Shown piece after piece: positions 27,098-35,980 of a stretch of 64,000 nucleotides of DNA; within the stretch, counting starts at the first letter, position 1, and every line of letters begins with the position of its first letter. The notes beneath the pieces are model-generated. The model was not told the DNA's origin. It made no database searches and was given only the letters and a program-made list of their open reading frames with translations. The stretch is taken from contig CAVOYT010000013.1 of NCBI GenBank assembly GCA_963700745.1, positions 124,001-188,000 on the forward strand, written 5' to 3'. A program made the position numbers and the translations under genes. The stretch comes from UBA10649 sp963700745. Its GTDB lineage: Bacteria > Actinomycetota > Actinomycetes > S36-B12.

Positions 27098-27126
27098 AGA
27101 AGGCCCTCCCTCGCGGAGGGCCTTCT
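27098..27126. terminator. Terminator after tRNA-Glu
   Basis: AGAAGGCCCTCC pairs with GGAGGGCCTTCT over 12 bases around a short CTCGC loop. It separates the tRNA genes from the convergent IclR-family gene and can serve both strands. Confidence 0.82.
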
Positions 27127-27154
27127 GTCATTCCTGGCCCGTGGTCGACGTGCC

Positions 27155-27842
27155 TCACTCGAGGTTTCGGGCCGCCTTCGTGACCGCCCTGACCAGGGTC
27201 TGCGGCGGGCGCCGAAGCCGATCGGTGGGTCCGGAGATGCTGACGGCCGCGACGACCTGGCCCGCGTCGTCGTGGACGGGGGCCGAGATCGAGGCCACGC
27301 CGGGCTCTCGCTGCGCGATGGTGTGCGCCCAGCCGCGCCGGCGCACCGCAGCCAGGTCGGCGGCACGTGAAGGCGGCACCCCGAAGGAGTCGTGCCCGCT
27401 CGTCCTCCGGGAGCCAGGCGACCAGCACCTGCGCCGCGGAGCCGGCGCCAAGGGTGAGCAGCGACCCCACCGGCACCGTGTCCCGCAGGCCCGAGACGGG
27501 CTCGGCTGCGGCGATGCACAGCCGCTGGTCCCCGGAGCGTCGGTAGACCTGGGCGCTCTCGCCGCTGGCGTCGCGGAGTTCGGTGACGACGGTCTCGGCC
27601 CGCCGACGCCAATCGTCTGCGGATGCGGCCCAGCGCAGGACGTGCGCGCCGACGGCGAACCGGCCGTCATCGTCGCGGATCAGCACCCCGTGGCGCTCGA
27701 GGGCCACGGCGATCCGGTGGGCGGTCGGGCGGGGGAGACCGGTCGCCTCGACCAGTTCGGCGAGGCTGAGCGGGGACGCCGCGACGGCATCGAGCACCCC
27801 CACGGCCTTGTCAATGACACCGACTCCGCTAGAGTTGTCCAC
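27155..27842 (-). CDS. IclR-family regulator of leucine genes, LtbR/NdgR-like (one frameshift)
   Basis: About 228 residues. N-terminal winged helix GVIDKAVGVLDAVAASPLSLAELVEATGLPRPTAHRIAVALERHG (written here in parts: LSLAELVEATG is helix 2, LPRPTAHRIAVALE the recognition helix). The effector domain has REPGVASISAPVHDDAGQVV and AVSISGPTDRL. The frame shifts by one at about 27385, between LLRGAAFT and AADLAAVRRRG. It starts at GTG 27842 and is divergent from leuCD. That arrangement and the protein length match LtbR of Corynebacterium and NdgR of Streptomyces, which control leuB and leuCD. The role here is inferred from position and family. The sites in the shared promoter region are listed separately. 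Confidence 0.85.
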
Positions 27843-27857
27843 GTAGTGATACTGATG

Positions 27858-27872
27858 TCTCACATAGTGAGA
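27858..27872. promoter_or_regulatory. 15-bp palindrome, candidate IclR-type operator between regulator and leuC
   Basis: TCTCACATAGTGAGA is a perfect inverted repeat (TCTCAC, three-base centre, GTGAGA). It lies 16 bases upstream of the regulator's GTG and 74 bases upstream of leuC. Dimeric IclR proteins bind such palindromes, so autoregulation and leuCD control are plausible. Confidence 0.65.
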
Positions 27873-27882
27873 TGTCAAGCGT

Positions 27883-27917
27883 GTGAGATTCACGCGAGTG
27901 GGATTCACGCAAGTGAC
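27883..27917. repeat. Tandem 15-bp repeats in the leuC promoter region
   Basis: GTGAGATTCACGCGA (27883-27897) is followed directly by GTGGGATTCACGCAA (27898-27912) and the start of a third copy (GTGAC). Each unit has a GTG..CAC half-palindrome like the nearby 15-bp palindrome. The phase of 15 bases, rather than 10 or 11, would place bound proteins on different helix faces. Confidence 0.65.
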
Positions 27918-27945
27918 ATGTAGAGCAAAGCGAGCTGGAGGACCC

Positions 27946-29358
27946 ATGGGACGCACACTGACGGAGAAGGTCTGGGAGGACCACGTCGTCCGACGGGCGG
28001 AGGGCGAGCCCGACCTGCTCTACATCGACCTGCACCTGGTGCACGAGGTCACCAGTCCGCAGGCCTTCGACGGGCTGCGGCATTCCCACCACCGGCCGGT
28101 CCGTCGGCCCGATCTCACCCTGGCGACTGAGGACCACAACGTCCCCACCATCGACATCGACAAGCCGATCGCAGACCCCGTCTCGAAGGCCCAGGTGGAC
28201 GCCCTTCGTCACAACTGCGCCGAGTTCGGCGTCCCGGTCTACTCGCTCGGCAACATCGAGCAGGGGATCGTCCACGTCGTGGGCCCGCAGCTGGGGCTGA
28301 CCCAGCCGGGCATGACGGTCGTCTGCGGGGACTCGCACACGTCGACCCATGGTGCGTTCGGTGCACTGGCGTTCGGCATCGGCACCAGTGAGGTCGAGCA
28401 CGTCCTCGCGACGCAGACGCTGTCCCTCAAGCCGTTCAAGACGATGGCCATCACCGTCGACGGGGAGCTGCCGCCCGGCGTCACGGCCAAGGACGTCACG
28501 CTCGCAGTTATCGCGAGGATCGGCACCGGTGGTGGCCAGGGCCACGTCCTGGAGTACCGGGGGTCGGCCATCCGCGGGCTGTCGATGGAGGGCCGCATGA
28601 CCCTGTGCAACATGTCGATCGAGGCGGGCGCGCGGGCCGGGATGGTCGCACCCGACGAGACCACGTTCGAGTACCTCAAGGGTCTTCCGCACGCCCCGAA
28701 GGGTGCGGACTGGGAGGCTGCGCTCGCCTACTGGTCGACCCTCGGTACCGATGCCGATGCGGTCTTCGACGCCGAGGTGCACATCGACGCGTCGACACTG
28801 AGCCCATACGTGACCTGGGGCACGAATCCGGGCCAGGGCCTGCCCCTGACCGCGTCCGTGCCGTCACCCGACGACGCTGCGGACGAGATCGATCGCGTGG
28901 CCATCGAACGAGCACTGGAGTACATGGACCTCACCCCCGGAACGCCGCTCACCCAGATCCCCATCGACACCGTGTTCGTGGGCTCCTGCACCAACGGTCG
29001 GATCGAGGACCTGCGCGCTGTTGCCGAGGTGCTCAGGGGCAGGCGGGTGGCCGACGGCGTTCGGATGCTCGTCGTTCCCGGATCCGTCCGCGTCCGCCTG
29101 CAGGCCGAGGAGGAGCGGCTGGACGACGTCTTCATTGCGGCGGGCGCCGAGTGGCGCGAGGCCGGTTGCTCGATGTGCCTGGCGATGAATCCGGACAAGC
29201 TGGCTCCGGGTGAGCGAAGCGCATCGACGTCGAATCGCAACTTCGAGGGCCGGCAGGGTCCCGGGGGTCGCACCCATCTGGTCTCGCCCGCGGTCGCGGC
29301 CGCGACCGCCGTCACCGGTTGCCTCACGGCGCCCGCCGACCTTTCGCCCGTAGCCTGA
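27946..29358 (+). CDS. leuC: 3-isopropylmalate dehydratase, large subunit
   Basis: Intact 470-residue aconitase-family protein. With LeuD it isomerises 2- to 3-isopropylmalate using a 4Fe-4S cluster, and it may also act on citramalate made by CimA. Motifs: TLTEKVWEDHVV, LLYIDLHLVHEVTSPQAF, VVCGDSHTSTHGAFGALAFG, TQTLSLKPFKTM, and the cluster cysteines in VFVGSCTNGRIEDL and AGCSMCLAMNPDKL. ATG 27946 after GGAGG is preferred to earlier in-frame GTG codons, which fall inside the operator repeats. Confidence 0.96.
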   Translation: MGRTLTEKVWEDHVVRRAEGEPDLLYIDLHLVHEVTSPQAFDGLRHSHHRPVRRPDLTLATEDHNVPTIDIDKPIADPVSKAQVDALRHNCAEFGVPVYSLGNIEQGIVHVVGPQLGLTQPGMTVVCGDSHTSTHGAFGALAFGIGTSEVEHVLATQTLSLKPFKTMAITVDGELPPGVTAKDVTLAVIARIGTGGGQGHVLEYRGSAIRGLSMEGRMTLCNMSIEAGARAGMVAPDETTFEYLKGLPHAPKGADWEAALAYWSTLGTDADAVFDAEVHIDASTLSPYVTWGTNPGQGLPLTASVPSPDDAADEIDRVAIERALEYMDLTPGTPLTQIPIDTVFVGSCTNGRIEDLRAVAEVLRGRRVADGVRMLVVPGSVRVRLQAEEERLDDVFIAAGAEWREAGCSMCLAMNPDKLAPGERSASTSNRNFEGRQGPGGRTHLVSPAVAAATAVTGCLTAPADLSPVA

Positions 29359-29368
29359 GGAGATCGTC

Positions 29369-29966
29369 ATGGAGAAGTTCACCGTTCACACCGGGACCGC
29401 GGTTCCGCTGCGCCGCAGCAATGTCGACACTGACCAGATCATCCCCGCCGAGTACCTGAAGCGCATCACGCGTCACGGTTTCGAGGACGGCCTGTTCTCC
29501 GCGTGGCGGCGGGATCCGGACTTCGTGCTGAATCTCCCGGAGTACGAGGGTGCCACGCATCCTGGTCGCGGGACCGGACTTCGGGACTGGCTCCTCGCGC
29601 GAGCACGCCGTATGGGCACTGCAGGACTACGGCTTCCACGTCGTCATCTCTTCACGGTTCGCGGACATCTTCCGCGGGAACTCCGGCAAGGGCGGCCTGC
29701 TGACCGCCCAGCTCCCCGAGCCGGTGGTCGAGCAACTCTGGGCGCTCATCGAGGCCGACCCCGAGCTCGAGGTGGTGGTCGACCTGGAGAATCGCCAGGT
29801 GCGGGCAGGAGACCTCGTCGCTGGCTTCGAGGTCGACGACTACGTCAGGTGGCGCCTGATGGAGGGGCTTGACGACATCGGCATCACCTTGACGTACGCA
29901 GATGACATCGCCGCGTTCGAGGCCGAGCGACCTGGCTGGAAGCCGACCACCACCCCCGTGACGTAG
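29369..29966 (+). CDS. leuD: 3-isopropylmalate dehydratase, small subunit (one frameshift)
   Basis: About 198 residues forming the swivelling domain of the LeuCD enzyme: LRRSNVDTDQIIPAEYLKRI at the start, the conserved ILVAGPDFGTGSSREHAVWAL in the middle and FADIFRGNSGKGGLLT. The frame shifts by one extra base near 29551, so that LPEYEGA joins RILVAGPDF. ATG lies ten bases past leuC, so both come from one message. Confidence 0.93.
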
Positions 29967-30111
29967 GTCACGCGCGGTCGGAGGACGCTCCATTCCCGTT
30001 GCCCCGCAAGGCAATATCCGGCGTGGCGATTTCCGTTGACGTGCCCTACGGGAATAGGGTGAGCGCACCGGCCAGCCGGCCGGCCATCACACCCTCCGGA
30101 GGGGTTTACCC

Positions 30112-30643
30112 GTGAACAAGGCAGAACTGATTGACGCCGTGGCCACTCGCCTGGGCCACAGCAAGCGCGACGTCACCGATGTCGTCGACGCGTTCATCGA
30201 AGAGACGAAGAAGGCCGTCGTCCGAGGCGAGAAGGTCGCCGTCAGCGGTTTCGGCGTGTTCGAGAGCCAGGCCCGCAAGGCCCGCCTCGGCCGCAACCCG
30301 CGCACCGGTGAGACCGTCAAGATCAAGGCCACCAAGCTTCCCAAGTTCCGTCCCGGCGCCGAGTTCAAGGCCGTCGTTTCCGGTGCGAAGAAGATCGTGA
30401 GCAAGGCTCCCGCGAAGAAGGCGGCGCCGGCCAAGAAGGCCGCTCCCGTGCCAAGAAGGCTCCGGCCAAGAAGGCCGTGGCGAAGAAGGCGCCCGTGAAG
30501 AAGGCTCCGGCCAAGAAGGCCGTGGCGAAGAAGGCGCCCGTGAAGAAGGCGGCTCCGGCCAAGAAGGCCGTGGCGAAGAAGGCGCCCGTGAAGAAGGCTC
30601 CGGCCAAGAAGGCTCCGGCCAAGAAGGCCCGGCGAAGCGCTAG
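30112..30643 (+). CDS. hup: HU-type nucleoid protein with long lysine/alanine-rich tail (two frameshifts)
   Basis: The N-terminal 93 residues are an HU domain (MNKAELIDAVATRLGHSKRD, VAVSGFGVFESQARKAR, GRNPRTGETVKIKATKLP). A tail of about 80 residues built from AKKAP/VKKA repeats follows, as in mycobacterial HupB and Streptomyces HupS. Full length is about 177 residues. Two bases appear to be missing: one near 30450 (GTGCC for GTGGCC) and one near 30629 (CCC for CCCC), the latter restoring the ending APAKR-stop at 30641. The tail binds DNA and compacts the chromosome. The start GTG 30112 follows GGAGGGG. Confidence 0.9.
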
Positions 30644-30668
30644 ACGCTTCACCGCACCTGCACCATCA

Positions 30669-30700
30669 CCGGACCCCCCATCGAACGACGGGGGGTCCGG
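30669..30700. terminator. Bidirectional terminator between hup and cofC
   Basis: CCGGACCCCCC (30669-30679) pairs perfectly with GGGGGGTCCGG (30690-30700), 11 bp with a ten-base loop. It lies in the short convergent gap between hup and cofC and has no T run. Confidence 0.75.
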
Positions 30701-30705
30701 TCGTG

Positions 30706-31545
30706 TCAGGGAACGTCGATCGCCACGATCGCCGTCGTCGGCGCCGTGCCGGAGCACCAGTCGCTGCCCGCGATGCAGGTCCCGAGGCCCGGAGCTGGTG
30801 ACCAGGCTCTGGGGTACCAGCACGGTCACTCCCGCCTCGTCCACGACGAGGACCGCGTCCGGCTCGGTGGCAGCGACGCGTGACGATGCGGGGAGACGGA
30901 CTCGATCCAGGATCGCCAGAGTGTGCCGGCCAAGCCCGAGACCCCGTGCCTGTTCGAGGGCCAGCACGGGTGTCGACGTCGCGACGGGCCGGTTCGAATC
31001 GGCGAGGTCAGGCTCGATGTCGACGAGGTCGACAGCGCCGGCATCAACGTGCGCGGCGCGCGACCCGACACCGAACCGCGGGTCGATCGGCTCGCCGTCG
31101 GTCGGCGAACCACATGGTCGTCCCATTGCCGTCTGCGTCTGCGAGGAAGGCGGTGTGGTGGCGATCGGCCGCCGAGAGGACGGCCGCCAGAGGAGTGCGG
31201 CGGTCAGGCAGGGCAGGTCGGACACGATCACGGCCACGCCGCCGGTGCCCGACGCGGTGCTCGGCAGCGTGGCGCGCTGCTGCATTGATTCCGGGAAACC
31301 CCACGTCCGAGATGACGGTGCACCCGCGGCCGACGCGCGCGTCAGACACCTGGGTGTCCGTGGTGGCGACGAGGATCTCGGAGACTGCACGCGCACGCAC
31401 TGACGGCGGCAAGCGTGTCGAGGAAGAAGGCCAGCGCGAGATCGCCGGACCCGCGGGCGATCGGGTCCATGCGGGTCTTCGCGGCCGCCAATGCCTTGAC
31501 CGGGATGATGACGGTCCACTCGCGGTCCACGGTCACCGGTCCCAT
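30706..31545 (-). CDS. cofC: 2-phospho-L-lactate/phosphoenolpyruvate guanylyltransferase with extra C-terminal domain (several frameshifts)
   Basis: Makes the guanylated intermediate for coenzyme F420. Pieces in different frames spell the family: EWTVIIPVKALAAAKTRM at the N-terminus, VATTDTQVSDAR, GLNAA-like GINAAARHAA, VIVSDLPCLTAALL, FLADADGNGTTMWFA and FGVGSRAAHVDAGAVDL, then VLALEQARGLGLGRHTLAIL which ends the usual protein. About 60 more residues follow (AATEPDAVLVVDEAGVTVLV, LRDLHRGQRLVLRHG, ending AIVAIDVP) that look like a small beta-barrel domain. Breaks lie near 31390, 31270, 31210, 31105 and 30730. The start is taken at ATG 31545. It is divergent from plsC. Confidence 0.78.
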
Positions 31546-31637
31546 CAAACCGCATGTGCGGTGCGGTCCGGTCGCACGGACGAGTCACGTCGCCGCGTCG
31601 ATCGGACTAGTCTCGACGGGAGCGGAGAGGAGGCAAC

Positions 31638-32409
31638 ATGGTGCGGGCGCCACGCGTGCGTCGTCGGCAGCACCTGGGCTTCTCCTATCGATTCGTCGTC
31701 TTCATCCTGTGGCCGCGTCATGCGCTTCGTCGTGTCCTGGGAGATGACCGGGACCGAGAAGCTCACGCAGGCCGAGGGCGGCATCATCGTCGCGCCGAAC
31801 CACACCTCCTGGTTCGACCCGCCGGTCGTGGCCTTCGCCCTCTGGCAGGCGGACCGGCCCCCACGCTTCCTGGGCAAGGAGTCGGTATTCCGGACCCCCA
31901 TCCTCGGCCCGATCATCACGCACGCGGGCCAGATTCCGGTCTACCGCGAGTCCACCGAGGCGCGCACCGCCATCCGCGACGCCTTGACCGCGCTCGAGAA
32001 GGGCGAATGCGTGGTCGTGTACCCGGAGGGCACCATCACCCGCGATCCGGACCTGTGGCCCATGTCGGCGAAGACCGGGGCAGTCCGCTTGGCGCTCACG
32101 TCCGGTCGACCGCTGTTCCCGATGGTCCAATGGGGGTCGCATCTCGTCATGGGCCCCTACAAGAAGGAGTTCAAGTTCCTCCCGCGGAAGCGGATCCGGA
32201 TCGTCGTCGGAGACCCGGTGGACCTGTCCGACCTCGCGGGCCGGCCGATGGACGCCCAGACGCTGGCCATCGGGGGTGACCGGCTCATGGATGCGATCTC
32301 GGCGATGCTCGGCGCAGATCCGTCAGGAGTCGCCGCCGGCACCCGCCTGGTGTTCAAGCGCGAGCGACCTCCGGGCAACGCCAGCGATACGGGTCCGGAG
32401 GGGGCATGA
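31638..32409 (+). CDS. plsC: 1-acyl-sn-glycerol-3-phosphate acyltransferase (one frameshift)
   Basis: About 256 residues. It transfers an acyl group to lysophosphatidic acid at the inner membrane. The catalytic block HX4D is visible in APNHTSWFDPPVV, the glycerophosphate-binding block as VVVYPEGTITRDP, and the N-terminal hydrophobic segment as YRFVVFILWP. One extra C near 31714 shifts the frame between ILWP and VMRFVVSWEM. ATG 31638 follows GAGAGGAGG, with a -10-like TAGTCT upstream. It is followed by gpsA 25 bases on, so the two genes cover the ends of phosphatidic acid synthesis. Confidence 0.9.
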
Positions 32410-32434
32410 TGCGAAGCGACAGGGAGGGGTCCAC

Positions 32435-33448
32435 ATGACACGAGTGGCGATCATGGGCAGCGGCTCGTGGGGAACGGCCTTCGGCATGGTGCTTGCCGAT
32501 GCGGGCAGCGATGTCGTCATCTGGGGTCGGGACGCGGACGTCATCGATGACATCAACCGACGGCACCGCAACGACGCCTACCACGAGGGCATCGACCTTC
32601 CCGACCGCATCACGGCGACGACCGTGCCGCAGGAGGCGACCGAGGGCGCGTCCCTCGTCGTCCTCGCGGTCCCGGCGCAGGTTCTCCGGGAGAACCTCTC
32701 CGCGTGGGGCGCGGGCCTCGATCCCGATGCGGTGCTGGTGAGCCTGATGAAGGGCATCGAGCTCGGCACGACGAAGCGGATGAGCGAGGTGATCCGCGAG
32801 GCGGCACAGGTCGATGAGCAGCGGGTCGCGGTCGTCTCAGGCCCCAACCTGGCCCGCGAGATCGCCGAGCGCCAGCCCGCGGCCACCACGGTCGCCTGCG
32901 CCGACGAGGCCAGTGCACGGCGGCTGCAGGACGCCTGCACGACCGACTACTTCCGCCCGTACTGGACGACCGACGTCGTCGGGACCGAGATCGGCGGGGC
33001 GGTGAAGAACGTGGTCGCGCTGGCGAACGGCATCGCGGCCGGAATGGGACTGGGGGAGAACTCGCAGGCCTCGCTCATCACCCGCGGCCTGGCCGAGATG
33101 GCCCGCCTGGGCGTGGCTCTGGGCGCCGACCCGCTGACCTTCCAGGGCCTGGCCGGGGTCGGCGACCTCGTCGCCACCTGCAGCTCGCCGCTGTCGCGCA
33201 ACCGGACATTCGGGTTCAACCTCGGCAGCGGTTTGACCGTGGAGGAGACCATCGCCGCGACCAAGCAGACGTGCGAGGGCTACAAGAGCTGCCAGCCGAT
33301 CCTGACCCTGGCTCAGCAGCACGGCGTGGACATGCCGATCACGGAGCAGGTCGTCGAGGTCGTGCACCATGGCCGTTCTCCGCGCCAGATGGCTTCGGCG
33401 TTCATGTCTCGCGACACCAAGGCGGAGGCCCAGCTCAGCGAGCAGTAG
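32435..33448 (+). CDS. gpsA: Glycerol-3-phosphate dehydrogenase [NAD(P)+]
   Basis: Intact 337-residue enzyme that reduces dihydroxyacetone phosphate to glycerol-3-phosphate for lipid synthesis. Nucleotide-binding VAIMGSGSWGTAFGMVLAD at residues 4-22, VVSGPNLAREIA, catalytic lysine in GGAVKNVVALANGIAAGM, GLAGVGDLVATCSSPLSRNR and the C-terminal PITEQVVEVVHHG. ATG 32435 with AGGGAGGGG just before. Its stop region is duplicated, see the repeat entry. Confidence 0.96.
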   Translation: MTRVAIMGSGSWGTAFGMVLADAGSDVVIWGRDADVIDDINRRHRNDAYHEGIDLPDRITATTVPQEATEGASLVVLAVPAQVLRENLSAWGAGLDPDAVLVSLMKGIELGTTKRMSEVIREAAQVDEQRVAVVSGPNLAREIAERQPAATTVACADEASARRLQDACTTDYFRPYWTTDVVGTEIGGAVKNVVALANGIAAGMGLGENSQASLITRGLAEMARLGVALGADPLTFQGLAGVGDLVATCSSPLSRNRTFGFNLGSGLTVEETIAATKQTCEGYKSCQPILTLAQQHGVDMPITEQVVEVVHHGRSPRQMASAFMSRDTKAEAQLSEQ

Positions 33449-33469
33449 ATCCGGCGCTCAGCGAGCAGT
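33433..33469. repeat. Duplicated gpsA stop-codon segment, 14 bp twice
   Basis: GCTCAGCGAGCAGT occurs at 33433-33446, spanning the last sense codons and the first base of the gpsA TAG, and again at 33456-33469 (period 23), where it continues into TGA. It is the same type of gene-end duplication as at leuA and ftsY. Confidence 0.75.
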
Positions 33470-33472
33470 GAC

Positions 33473-34588
33473 TCAGGCGCCGCCGGCCACTGGCCCCGCA
33501 GTCGGCAGGGCCGACGGGGCGACGCGCAGGGCCTGGTCGAGATCGGCCCACAGGTCCTCGACGCCCTCGATGCCGAACGACAGGCGTACCAGTGATTCCG
33601 GCACGGTCGGGCTCTCCAGCGGCCAGCGTCGGCGACGCTCGAGCAGCGACTCAACTCCACCGAGGCTCGTCGCGTGCGTCCACACGTGCACCGACGCGCT
33701 CAGCGCGTCCGCGGCCGGAACGCCTCCGGTCAACTCAATGGCGGCAATGGTCCCGAAGCCGGGGTAGCGCACGCGGCTCACCGCTGGATGCTGTTCGAGC
33801 CGGTCGACGATCACGCGCGCACTGGCCTGAGCCCGCTCGATCCGGATGGCCAGGGTGCGGATACCGCGCAGGGCCAGGAAGGAGTCGAAGGCGCTGGGGG
33901 CGGCCCCGAGGAGCACGCGTCGCAGACGCAGCCGCTCGGCCAGGTCGGCGTCACGGGCGATGAGCGCTCCCATGAGCAGGTCGGAATGCCCGCTCAGGCT
34001 CTTCGTCACGCTGTGCATCACGACGTCGGCGCCGAGAGTGAGCGGGTTCTGCAGGATCGGGGTCGCGAAGGTGTTGTCGACGAGGACGAGGGCGCCCATC
34101 GCGTGCGCCGCGCTGATGCAGACCGGGAGGTCGGCCACCTGGAGCATCGGGTTGGTCGGCGACTCGAGCCAGAGCAGGTGGGCGCCGTCGCAGGCCGCCA
34201 CGACGGCCGGGGTGTCGTCGGCGTCGACGATGCGCAGGGCGATACGTCCGATCTCGGCGAGCTCGCGCAGTCGCACGGCGACGCCGGTGTAGGCCGCGCT
34301 GGGCGCGACGACCACGGCGCCGGGGGGTACCAGGTCGAGCATCGCGTTCGCCGCGGCCATCCCCGAAGAGAACGCGACGGCGGTACCGCTCTCCAGCGTC
34401 CCGATCGCCTCCTCGAGAGCGGACGTGGTCGGCGCCTCCTCGCGGGCGTACTCCAACGAGCCGCCCGCGTGGAACGACGACGCCGGGACGATCGGCGTGT
34501 TCAGCGGCTGGTCCGGGCCGGGTGCGGGACGTCCGGAACTGACCGCCAGCGTGTCGATCGACAGCGGGCGCTCCGGGTCCGACGACAT
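33473..34588 (-). CDS. Cys/Met metabolism PLP-dependent enzyme (cystathionine gamma-synthase/lyase type)
   Basis: Intact 371-residue fold-type I transsulfuration enzyme. LNTPIVPASSFHAGG and ALEEAIGTLESGTAVAFSSG at the start, WLESPTNPMLQVADL, VLVDNTFATPILQNPL with the PLP aspartate, the PLP lysine in HSVTKSLSGHSDLLMGAL, and C-terminal SLGGVESLLERR and VRLSFGIEGVEDLWADLDQAL. The sequence does not decide between cystathionine gamma-synthase (MetB), beta- or gamma-lyase. ATG 34588; the gene is divergent from ddl with 69 bases between. PLP-enzyme neighbours here do not suggest a pathway. Confidence 0.88.
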   Translation of the reverse strand: MSSDPERPLSIDTLAVSSGRPAPGPDQPLNTPIVPASSFHAGGSLEYAREEAPTTSALEEAIGTLESGTAVAFSSGMAAANAMLDLVPPGAVVVAPSAAYTGVAVRLRELAEIGRIALRIVDADDTPAVVAACDGAHLLWLESPTNPMLQVADLPVCISAAHAMGALVLVDNTFATPILQNPLTLGADVVMHSVTKSLSGHSDLLMGALIARDADLAERLRLRRVLLGAAPSAFDSFLALRGIRTLAIRIERAQASARVIVDRLEQHPAVSRVRYPGFGTIAAIELTGGVPAADALSASVHVWTHATSLGGVESLLERRRRWPLESPTVPESLVRLSFGIEGVEDLWADLDQALRVAPSALPTAGPVAGGA

Positions 34589-34657
34589 TGGCACAGGGTG
34601 ACCCTAGTCGCCGACGTCCTGCCCGACGAAGCAACGGTCGCGGGGTACGGTCGTGCC

Positions 34658-35707
34658 GTGAATCGCACCCGCGTGGCCGTCCTTCTCGGCGGCCGCAGCA
34701 GTGAGCACTCCATCTCGTGCATCAGCGGCCGCTCCATCGTCGCGGCCCTCGACCCGAACCGCTACGAGGTCTCCGTCGTCGGGATCGCGCGAGACGGACG
34801 CTGGGTCCGCGACTCTGATGGCGGCCTGGGAATCCTCGAGCAGTCCGGCGCTCTGCCGGAGGTCGCTGCGAGCGCGCCCGCTGCGGACCTGTCGAGCTGC
34901 CTCGACGTCGACGTGGTGTTCCCCGTCCTGCACGGACCCTGGGGCGAGGACGGCACGGTCCAGGGGCTCCTCGAGACCGTGGGGGTGCCCTACGTCGGGT
35001 CAGGGGTGCTGTCGTCGGCGATCGCCATGGACAAGGGATTCATGAAGGCGGCCCTGGCCTCCGCGGGGCTGGACGTGGGCGACTACGTCGTCATCTCCGA
35101 TCGCGACTGGCACGACGATCCCGAGGCGGCCGTGGCGCGGGTTGCCCGGCTCGGCCTGCCGGTGTTCGTCAAGCCAGCGAGGGCGGGCTCGTCGCTGGGG
35201 ATCGTCCGGGTGACCTCGGCCGACGAGCTGCGCGCCGCCATCGAGTCCGCTCGCAAGCACGATCCGCGCATCATCGTCGAGGCGGCGGTGACCGGGGCCC
35301 GGGAGATCGAGTGCGGCGTCCTCGCCGGCCCCGACGGGGAACGCAGGGCCAGCCGGTGCGCCGAGATCATCGTGAACGCGCGGCATGACTTCTACGACTT
35401 CGAGGCCAAGTACCTCGACGATTCCGCGACGCTGGTCGTCCCGGCCGACCTGCCGGCGGACGTGGAGTCTCGCGTCCGGGCTGCGTCCGTCCGCGCCTAC
35501 GACGCGCTTGCCTGCGACGGGCTGGCCCGCGTCGACTTCTTCGTCCGGGCCGACGGGGAGGTCGTCCTCAACGAGGTCAACACGATGCCCGGCTTCACGT
35601 CGATCTCGATGTACCCGCGCATGTGGGCGGCGACCGGGATCGACTATCCCGAGCTCGTCGACCGGCTCATCGCCGATGCCATCAGGAAGGGGACCGGGCT
35701 CCACTAG
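34658..35707 (+). CDS. ddl: D-alanine--D-alanine ligase
   Basis: Intact 349-residue ATP-grasp enzyme that makes the D-Ala-D-Ala end of peptidoglycan precursors. N-terminal VAVLLGGRSSEHSISCISG, VVFPVLHGPWGEDGTVQGLLE, the ATP lysine region PVFVKPARAGSSLGIVRV, and metal-binding LARVDFFVRADGEVVLNEVNTMPGFT (the DxF and NEVNTMPG motifs). GTG 34658 has TACGGT placed seven bases upstream, again a leaderless pattern. Confidence 0.96.
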   Translation: MNRTRVAVLLGGRSSEHSISCISGRSIVAALDPNRYEVSVVGIARDGRWVRDSDGGLGILEQSGALPEVAASAPAADLSSCLDVDVVFPVLHGPWGEDGTVQGLLETVGVPYVGSGVLSSAIAMDKGFMKAALASAGLDVGDYVVISDRDWHDDPEAAVARVARLGLPVFVKPARAGSSLGIVRVTSADELRAAIESARKHDPRIIVEAAVTGAREIECGVLAGPDGERRASRCAEIIVNARHDFYDFEAKYLDDSATLVVPADLPADVESRVRAASVRAYDALACDGLARVDFFVRADGEVVLNEVNTMPGFTSISMYPRMWAATGIDYPELVDRLIADAIRKGTGLH

Positions 35708-35724
35708 GGGAGCCGAGGATCCTG

Positions 35725-35961
35725 CTAGAGGTTGACCACCGGGCAGGTCAGGGTGCGGGTGATCCCGGGCACGCCCTGGATCTTCGCGACCACGAGCTTG
35801 CCGAGCTCATCGACCGTCCTGGCCTCGGCCCGGACGATCACGTCGTAGGGACCGGTGACGTCCTCGGCGAGCGTCACGCCGGTGATGTCGCGGATCGCCT
35901 GGACGACCGTCGCGGCCTTGCCGACCTCGGTCTGGATGAGCACATACGCCTGCACTGACAT
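35725..35961 (-). CDS. Stand-alone Lrp/AsnC ligand-binding (RAM) domain protein
   Basis: Intact 78-residue protein consisting only of the RAM domain (MSVQAYVLIQTEVGKAATVV, AEDVTGPYDVIVRAEARTVDELG). The DNA-binding helix-turn-helix of full Lrp proteins is absent. ATG 35961. Such proteins bind amino acids and may modulate full-length Lrp regulators; no partner is visible. It lies between ddl and thiL on the opposite strand, a placement I recall from other Actinobacteria. Confidence 0.9.
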   Translation of the reverse strand: MSVQAYVLIQTEVGKAATVVQAIRDITGVTLAEDVTGPYDVIVRAEARTVDELGKLVVAKIQGVPGITRTLTCPVVNL

Positions 35962-35980
35962 GCCTGCGAGACTATCGCCC

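Noticed and set aside
26865..27126. tRNA pair as an integration site of a mobile element
   Set aside because: No integrase gene, no direct repeat of a tRNA 3' end and no change of composition nearby.
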